From JANOGU01 sp964499865 (GTDB taxonomy: Bacteria > Pseudomonadota > Alphaproteobacteria > Rhodobacterales > Rhodobacteraceae), in the NCBI GenBank assembly GCA_964499865.1, contig CAZCPY010000107.1:1-10500 (forward strand): a stretch of DNA of 10,500 bases. The letters are read 5' to 3'. Positions 6,081 through 10,500 of the stretch are shown in pieces. The notes beneath the pieces were generated by a model. It was not told the origin of the DNA and did not search any database. It saw only the letters and a program-made list of their open reading frames with translations. The first letter of the stretch is position 1. Each line of letters opens with the position of its first letter. Made by a program: the position numbers and the translations under genes.

Positions 6081-7009
6081 CCGCCATCCTCCCCGCCCGT
6101 GGCCCCGCCGACCGACTTACGGCGACGTTCTGGCGCCGCCCGAACCTGCTGCTGCTGCTTCTCCTCACCCCGCCGCTGATCTGGCTGGGGCTGGTCTACC
6201 TGGGCTCGCTGGCCGCTCTCCTTGTCCAGTCCTTCTACTCGATCGACGAATTCTCCGGCCTCGTCGTCCCCGAATTCACGCTCAAGACCTATGGCGAGCT
6301 GTTCCGCGCCCAGAACCTCGACATCATCCTGCGCACCCTGGTGATGAGCGCCGCGGTCACGCTGGCCTGCGCGGTGATCGCCTTCCCCGTCGCCTACTAC
6401 GCCGCCCGCCATGCCCGCGGCAAATGGAAGGCCGCCTTCTACCTCGGCGTCATGCTGCCCCTGTGGTCGTCCTACCTGGTCAAGGTCTACGCCTGGAAGC
6501 TGATCCTGGCGAAGGAAGGGATCATCGGCTGGGGGGCCGAGGCGACGGGCACCTCGTTCATCCTGGACGCGGTGCTGTCGATCCCCGGCATCGGCGGCAA
6601 TTCCCTCTCGACCTCGCTGCTCGGCACCTTCCTGGTCTTCGTCTATGTCTGGCTGCCCTACATGATCCTGCCGATGCAGGCGGCGCTGGAGCGGGTGCCT
6701 GTCTCGATGCTCGAGGCCTCGGCCGACCTCGGCGCCACGCGCGCGCAGACCTTCCGCACCGTTGTCCTGCCGCTGGCCCTGCCCGGGGTGATCGCGGGGT
6801 CGATCTTCACCTTCTCGCTGACGATGGGCGACTACATCATCCCGCAGATCGTGGGCACCTCGGTCAGGTTCATCGGGCTGACCGTCTACCAGTTGCAGGG
6901 CACCGCCGGGAACACGCCTCTGGCGGCGGCCTTTGCCGTGGTGCCGATCCTGATCATGGTCGTCTACCTGTGGCTGGCCAGGCGCGCGGGGGCCTTCGAT
7001 GCGCTCTGA
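6077..7009 (+). CDS. Polyamine-type ABC transporter permease 1 (PotB/YdcU position)
   Basis: This 310-residue inner-membrane protein would form half of the translocation path. A first hydrophobic helix (about 24-51) precedes a periplasmic stretch, then the five-helix binding-protein-dependent transport core begins near residue 84. The EAA loop that docks on the ATPase is EASADLGATRAQTFRTVVLP (213-232) followed by LALPG. Length and order suit a PotB/YdcU-type subunit. The start at 6077 has no ribosome site near it: the upstream sequence is C- and G-rich, and the closest purine run, GGGAGAG, is about 30 bases away. Translation therefore probably depends on re-initiation from the bridging frame, whose stop overlaps this ATG. 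The 3' end overlaps the next permease by 11 bp. Confidence 0.92.
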   Translation: MTAILPARGPADRLTATFWRRPNLLLLLLLTPPLIWLGLVYLGSLAALLVQSFYSIDEFSGLVVPEFTLKTYGELFRAQNLDIILRTLVMSAAVTLACAVIAFPVAYYAARHARGKWKAAFYLGVMLPLWSSYLVKVYAWKLILAKEGIIGWGAEATGTSFILDAVLSIPGIGGNSLSTSLLGTFLVFVYVWLPYMILPMQAALERVPVSMLEASADLGATRAQTFRTVVLPLALPGVIAGSIFTFSLTMGDYIIPQIVGTSVRFIGLTVYQLQGTAGNTPLAAAFAVVPILIMVVYLWLARRAGAFDAL

Positions 7010-7808
7010 AGATGGCGCAAGCCGGGGCCTGAAGGCTGCAGCCGTCGCGGGCCTTCTGTTCCTGCACCTGCCGATCCTGCTGATCTTCCTCTACGCCTTC
7101 ACCACCGAGGAACGCAGCTACCGGTTCCCGCCGCCGGGACTGACCACGCAGTGGTTCGCCGTCGCCTGGAACCGCGCGGACATCTGGCCGCCGCTGGTCC
7201 TGTCGCTGCAGGTCGCGGCCATCGCCACCGTGCTGGCGATGGTGCTGGGCACGCTGGTCGCCGCCGCCATGAGCCGGGCGCGGTTCTTCGGGCGGGAACA
7301 GATCAGCCTTCTGATCCTTCTGCCCATAGCACTCCCCGGCGTGATCACCGGCATGTCGCTGCGGTCCGCCTTCGCGGTGATGGACATCCCCTTCTCCACC
7401 TGGACCATCGTGCTCGGCCACGCGACCTTCTGCATTGTCATCGTCTACAACAATGCCGTAGCCCGCTTCCGACGCCTGTCCGGCGCGCTGGTGGAGGCCA
7501 GCGCCGACCTTGGCGCCAACGCCTTCCAGACCTTCCGCCACGTGCTGTTCCCGAACCTCGGCTCGGCGCTGCTGGCGGGCGGGATGCTGGCCTTCGCGCT
7601 GTCCTTCGACGAGGTGATCGTGACCACCTTCACCGCGGGCCAGCAAAGCACCCTGCCGATCTGGATGCTGAACGAGCTTGTCCGCCCGCGCCAGCGCCCG
7701 GTGACGAACGTGGTTGCCATCATCGTCTTCGCCGCGACCTTCCTGCCGATCCTGGCCGCCTACTACCTCACCCGCGGCGGGGCAGAGACGGCGGGCGGCG
7801 GGAAGTAG
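6999..7808 (+). CDS. Polyamine-type ABC transporter permease 2 (PotC/YdcV position)
   Basis: This 269-residue inner-membrane protein is the second permease. Its first helix is at about 13-34, and further helices follow from about 66 onward in the typical transport core. The EAA loop is EASADLGANAFQTFRHVLFP (166-185). The C-terminal part FDEVIVTTFTAG followed by LPIWMLNELVRP is typical of PotC-like subunits. It overlaps the first permease by 11 bp, indicating coupled translation and a fixed 1:1 ratio. The stop is 3 bp from the convergent small membrane protein gene, so the importer operon has no room for a private terminator. Confidence 0.92.
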   Translation: MRSEDGASRGLKAAAVAGLLFLHLPILLIFLYAFTTEERSYRFPPPGLTTQWFAVAWNRADIWPPLVLSLQVAAIATVLAMVLGTLVAAAMSRARFFGREQISLLILLPIALPGVITGMSLRSAFAVMDIPFSTWTIVLGHATFCIVIVYNNAVARFRRLSGALVEASADLGANAFQTFRHVLFPNLGSALLAGGMLAFALSFDEVIVTTFTAGQQSTLPIWMLNELVRPRQRPVTNVVAIIVFAATFLPILAAYYLTRGGAETAGGGK

Positions 7809-7811
7809 GCC

Positions 7812-8045
7812 CTACGGCGCCACGCCCAGGATGCGGCGGAACACCGTGCCGCCCAGGCGGCGCATGCCCCAGAAATACAGGAAGACGATGGCGAAGAGGA
7901 TGACCGCCGGCCAGCCGTTCAGCTGGAACCCGCCGTCCGTGGTGTTCCCGGTTGCCCTGGCGATCAGGTAGCCGGCGCCGACGAAGACCAGCAGGAAATC
8001 GAGGATCCCCGCGACCAGCAGTTTCCAGAACGGTCTTTCGGCCAT
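7812..8045 (-). CDS. Small two-helix membrane protein, RDD-like
   Basis: This 77-residue protein has two clear hydrophobic helices, about 9-29 and 46-60. The first carries an internal Asp (GILDF, D16), and the protein ends in RRLGGTVFRRILGV (62-75). That ending resembles the G-x-T-x-x-R-x-L-G end of RDD-family membrane proteins, of which this would be a short version. I recall similar proteins in Rhodobacteraceae but know no function. I chose the start at 8045 because GGGGG lies 5 bases upstream on the minus strand; an ATG at 8057 lacks a ribosome site, and a longer open extension to 8171 is Arg-rich and unconvincing. It is divergent from the PuuA-like gene and convergent with the importer. 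Confidence 0.75.
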   Translation of the reverse strand: MAERPFWKLLVAGILDFLLVFVGAGYLIARATGNTTDGGFQLNGWPAVILFAIVFLYFWGMRRLGGTVFRRILGVAP

Positions 8046-8114
8046 CTTTGCCCCCATCTGTGCTATCGCGCAGCCTGCGCGCCGCCGCGCCCGACGTAAA
8101 CCCCTGTAGCGCGT

Positions 8115-8166
8115 GGGTGACACACGGGTGACACCGGCGGCGGGGCGGGTATTGTCGGGCTGACAC
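8115..8166 (+). promoter_or_regulatory. Promoter and repeated TGACAC sites of the PuuA-like gene
   Basis: GTGACA (8128-8133) and TATTGT (8150-8155), 16 bp apart, form a good sigma-70-like promoter, placing transcription start near 8162. GGGTGACAC is repeated directly at 8115-8123 and 8126-8134, an 11-bp period. A third TGACAC lies at 8161-8166, over the expected start, 32 bp after the second. The phasing suggests a regulator binding one DNA face. A ribosome site AAGGGA (8170-8175) lies 7 bases before the ATG. The regulator is unknown. Confidence 0.5.
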
Positions 8167-8182
8167 AGCAAGGGACCGACCC

Positions 8183-9550
8183 ATGCCGCCCGACGCCCTG
8201 CCGACCGACGCCCTGCCGCCCGAGCTTTCCGCCTGCCTTGCCGCCCATCCCGACACCCGGTTCCTCGACGCCGTGACCTTCGACCTGTGCGGCACGCCGG
8301 TGGGCAAGCGCTATCCGGTGCGGGATGCGGCCAAGGTCTGGTCCTCGGGCGTGGCGTTCTGCGCGGGGATCACCACGCTCGACGCCCAGGGCACCTGCTG
8401 GGACGTGAACGGCATCGGATTCTCCGACGGCGACCCCGACGCCACGTCCTACCCCATCCCCGGCACGCTGGCCCCCGTGCCCTGGGCGCCGGGCCTCGCG
8501 CAGGTCCTGATCGCCCCGGCCCCGCCCGAAGGCGAGGCCGGATGGTGGTTCGACCCCCGCCACATCCTGCAACGGGTCGTGGCGCGATTTGCCGACCTGG
8601 GCCTGACCCCGGTCGTCGCCTGCGAGCTGGAATTCTACCTCCTGGACCGCGACGGCGGCCAGCCTGTCCCGGCCCGGCCCGCCCGGCCGGGGCGCGACCC
8701 GGCCTCGGCGCGGGTGCTGGCCTTCGACAAGCTGGACGAATGGGCGGACCTTCTGGCCGCCATCGACGCGGCTTGCGCGGCGCAAGGGCTGCCTGCGGGG
8801 GCGGCGACGGCGGAATACGGCGGCGCGCAGTTCGAGGTGAACCTGGGCCATCTGCCCGACGCCGTCCGCGCCGCCGACCACGCGCTGATGCTGCGCCGCA
8901 TCGTCAAGGGAGTCGCCCAGTCGCAGGGGCGCGAGGCGACCTTCATGTCCAAGCCCTTTGCCGACCAGTCGGGATCGGGGCTGCACATCCACCTGTCGCT
9001 GGTGGACGCGACAGGGCGCAACGCCTTCGACGAGACCACCCCCGACGGCGACCGGCTGCTGGGGCAGGCGATCGCCGGGCTGCAGGCGACGACGGCCGAG
9101 GCGATGGCGATCTTTGCTCCCGACTTCAACGCCTTCCGCCGTTTCGCGCCGAACCAGTTCGTCCCCGTGAACACCACCTGGGGGGTGAACAACCGCGCCG
9201 TGGCCTTCCGCGTCCCGGCGGGCGGCGGGGCGGCGCGGCGGATCGAGCACCGCCTTGCCGGGGCCGAGGCAAACCCCTACCTGGTGATGGCCGCCGTGCT
9301 GGCGGGCGTGCACCACGGGCTGACGCAGCGCCTTGCGCCTACCGAGCCGTCGACCGGCAACGCGGGCGAAAGCGCCGACCCAGGCCTGCCGCTGAAGCTG
9401 TGGACCGCGCTCGACCGGCTGGAGGCCGCCACGATCCTTCCCGGCTATCTGGGCGCGCGCTATCCGGCTGCCTATGCCGCGATCAAGCGGTCGGAGTTCG
9501 AGGCCTTCACGGCGGGCGTCTTTCCCCGCGAATTCGACTGGTACCTGTGA
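8183..9550 (+). CDS. PuuA-like gamma-glutamylpolyamine synthetase (glutamine synthetase family)
   Basis: This cytosolic enzyme family ligates glutamate to an amine with ATP; PuuA-type members act on putrescine as the first step of its catabolism. The 455-residue protein has the glutamine synthetase catalytic parts in order: CELEFYLLDR (147-156, metal ligands E148/E150), AQFEVNL (215-221, E218), SGSGLHIHLS with H268, NNRAVAFRVP with R338 and R343, and RIEHRLAGAEANPYLVMAA (from 353, E355 and R357). PuuA rather than GlnA is suggested by PVVACELEFYLLDR and AGAEANPYLVMAAVLAG, which I recall closely in E. coli PuuA, and by the absence of the GlnA adenylylation segment (NLYDLPP). Rhodobacteraceae carry several such paralogs, so the true amine is uncertain. 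The N-terminus has a DALP repeat. The stop overlaps the next start (TGATG). Confidence 0.9.
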   Translation: MPPDALPTDALPPELSACLAAHPDTRFLDAVTFDLCGTPVGKRYPVRDAAKVWSSGVAFCAGITTLDAQGTCWDVNGIGFSDGDPDATSYPIPGTLAPVPWAPGLAQVLIAPAPPEGEAGWWFDPRHILQRVVARFADLGLTPVVACELEFYLLDRDGGQPVPARPARPGRDPASARVLAFDKLDEWADLLAAIDAACAAQGLPAGAATAEYGGAQFEVNLGHLPDAVRAADHALMLRRIVKGVAQSQGREATFMSKPFADQSGSGLHIHLSLVDATGRNAFDETTPDGDRLLGQAIAGLQATTAEAMAIFAPDFNAFRRFAPNQFVPVNTTWGVNNRAVAFRVPAGGGAARRIEHRLAGAEANPYLVMAAVLAGVHHGLTQRLAPTEPSTGNAGESADPGLPLKLWTALDRLEAATILPGYLGARYPAAYAAIKRSEFEAFTAGVFPREFDWYL

Positions 9551-9597
9551 TGCGCCCGATCATGCGCCCCGTCATGCGCCCCGTCATGCGCCCCGTC
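9550..9597 (+). repeat. 12-bp tandem repeat carrying in-frame start codons
   Basis: Four consecutive 12-bp units follow the PuuA-like stop: ATGCGCCCGATC once, then ATGCGCCCCGTC three times exactly. A partial fifth unit starts with ATG at 9598. Each unit encodes MRP(I/V) and begins with an in-frame ATG of the next gene. The unit length is a multiple of three, so copy-number changes would alter the N-terminus without breaking the frame. Confidence 0.85.
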
Positions 9598-10233
9598 ATG
9601 CGTCTCTGGCCCGTCATGCTGCTTGCCGCCCTGCCCGCCACCGCGCAACAGGCGGCGAACATCGACCCGGCGGCCACCGGCCGGACAGGGGGCGTGGCGC
9701 AACTGGTGCTGGCGGCCGACCTGCACGCGCGGGCGGTCGCCACGGGTGATGCGCTGCTTGCGCTGGCGGCGGCGCGGCTGGCCTCCGGCGTCACGCTGGC
9801 GCCCGCCGCGCGCGACGCCAACCCGCCCTCCGAGGCCACCGGCCTGCCGCCCGACGCCGCCGCCATGCTGGCCACGGCGCGGGCGCTGGCGGGCGAGGAT
9901 GACCTGCTCGCAAGCCTCGCCGACGAGATCGGCGTGGCGCCCCCGGGTGCTGCCGGGGCGGGGTGGTCGGCGGGAACGGTCGCGGGCGGCGCTGCGCAGG
10001 TCTGGAAGGTGCCCTTCTTCGGCGCGTCGCTGGCCGAGGTGGCGGTGCTGGGCGACGGCAGCGGCAACCTCGACCTGTCGGTGACGGACGAGGCGGGCAA
10101 CCCGGTCTGCACAGAAGCCTCCGCGCCGGACCGCGAATACTGCGCCTTCGTGCCCGCCGAGAACGGCTTCTTCCTGCTGACGGTGCGGAACCCCGGGGCC
10201 GCGGCGGCGGGCTACCTGCTCTTGACCAACTGA
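9550..10233 (+). CDS. Secreted protein of unknown function with PPC-like C-terminal domain
   Basis: This 227-residue protein begins with four MRP(I/V) repeats followed by a Sec signal peptide (MRLWPVMLLAALPATAQQA), so it should be exported. An Ala-rich, probably helical region follows (about 40-125). The C-terminal 90 or so residues look like a beta-sandwich of the PPC (pre-peptidase C-terminal) type: WKVPFFGASLAEVAVLGDGS, LDLSVTDEAGNPVC, then FFLLTVRNPG and a final YLLLTN. C187 and C198 could form a disulfide. The first ATG overlaps the upstream stop as TGATG and no ribosome site is visible, so translation is probably coupled to the PuuA-like gene. Equally possible starts lie at 9562, 9574, 9586 and 9598; the last gives a signal peptide of ordinary length. 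The PPC assignment is by pattern and uncertain. Confidence 0.75.
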   Translation: MRPIMRPVMRPVMRPVMRLWPVMLLAALPATAQQAANIDPAATGRTGGVAQLVLAADLHARAVATGDALLALAAARLASGVTLAPAARDANPPSEATGLPPDAAAMLATARALAGEDDLLASLADEIGVAPPGAAGAGWSAGTVAGGAAQVWKVPFFGASLAEVAVLGDGSGNLDLSVTDEAGNPVCTEASAPDREYCAFVPAENGFFLLTVRNPGAAAAGYLLLTN

Positions 10234-10500
10234 CGGCGGCGCCCCACCAGCGGCAGCGTCACCGCCGCCGCCAGCACGAAGGCCGCCCCCGCGATCCCCG
10301 AGGCCGCAAAGCCCCCGCTGGCCGACAGGGCCGCCCCGCCCGCAGAGGTGCCCAAGGCCGCGGCGACGTAGACCCCTGCGGCGTTCAGCGCGAACATCAC
10401 CGGCGTGCGGGGCGGATCCAGCGCCGCCAGCCGGGCCTGCTGGGCGGCCATGAAGGACCAGCCGCAGATGCTCCAGACCAGCATCAGCCCGCCCGTGGCG
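10212..10500 (-). CDS. MFS transporter, C-terminal part (cut by window edge)
   Basis: The last 95 residues of a membrane protein are visible; the gene continues beyond the right edge. The stretch WSICGWSFMAAQQARLAALD, followed by FALNAAGVYVAAALGTSAGG and a last hydrophobic helix ending in Arg-rich PLVGRRRQ, fits the final three helices of a major facilitator superfamily drug or sugar exporter (AraJ/DHA1-like). No substrate can be inferred. Its TAG stop lies within the 3' end of the convergent secreted-protein gene, so the two overlap by 22 bp. Confidence 0.8.
   Translation of the reverse strand, partial: ATGGLMLVWSICGWSFMAAQQARLAALDPPRTPVMFALNAAGVYVAAALGTSAGGAALSASGGFAASGIAGAAFVLAAAVTLPLVGRRRQLVKSR

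Noticed and set aside
7805..7815. GTAGG-C-CCTAC palindrome between the second permease and the small membrane protein
   Set aside because: It arises mostly from two convergent TAG stops facing each other; too short to call a site.
9550..9612. Short direct repeats as a possible CRISPR array
   Set aside because: Units are contiguous with no spacers, only 12 bp long, and in frame with a coding sequence.
8287..10233. A single 648-codon plus-strand frame spanning most of the PuuA-like gene and the following secreted protein, as if fused
   Set aside because: Up to 9550 it is the wrong frame of a clear glutamine synthetase-family gene; only the part from 9550 is real protein with a signal peptide.
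1..10500. Defence system, prophage, insertion sequence or toxin-antitoxin pair
   Set aside because: No transposase, integrase, nuclease, restriction or toxin-like protein could be recognised in any frame; all sizeable genes have housekeeping or transport families.

Overview
The window is very GC-rich and its codon use, gene neighbours and protein types fit an alphaproteobacterium of the Rhodobacteraceae type (Rhodobacter/Paracoccus relatives). This is inferred from protein resemblance and base composition; no rRNA or tRNA is present to place it. I count eleven protein-coding genes with good support, one of them cut by the right edge, plus one doubtful small ORF. The genes are tightly packed, and most of the non-coding DNA is in short hairpin-rich or regulatory gaps.

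Left block (1-3335): a GC-rich hairpin region (1-230) precedes a rhomboid intramembrane serine protease. Convergent to it, 3 bp away, is metF (5,10-methylenetetrahydrofolate reductase). metF is divergent from metR, its LysR-family activator, and the gap between them holds two matches to the MetR binding pattern. A small secreted CAP-domain protein lies convergent to metR.

Central block (3576-7808): a complete ABC importer of the polyamine-type family, in the order periplasmic binding protein, ATPase, permease, permease. The binding protein and ATPase closely resemble E. coli YdcS and YdcT as I remember them. Two gaps inside this operon carry strong hairpins. The second gap (5851-6076) looks like an inserted repeat that has moved the first permease away from its original ribosome binding site. 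A 77-codon frame with ATGA overlaps at both ends bridges it.

Right block (7812-10500): a small two-helix membrane protein faces the importer. Divergent from it is a PuuA-like gamma-glutamylpolyamine synthetase, with a recognisable promoter and helically phased TGACAC repeats. A secreted protein with a PPC-like C-terminal domain is translationally coupled to it and begins with a 12-bp tandem repeat that supplies five in-frame start codons. The C-terminal end of an MFS transporter overlaps it from the opposite strand.

Functionally, the importer would bring a polyamine such as putrescine into the cell, and the PuuA-like enzyme would gamma-glutamylate it as the first step of catabolism. metR/metF is a separate one-carbon and methionine unit. 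I found no phage, IS, CRISPR or defence system. The most unusual items are the repeat between ATPase and permease and the tandem start-codon repeat.
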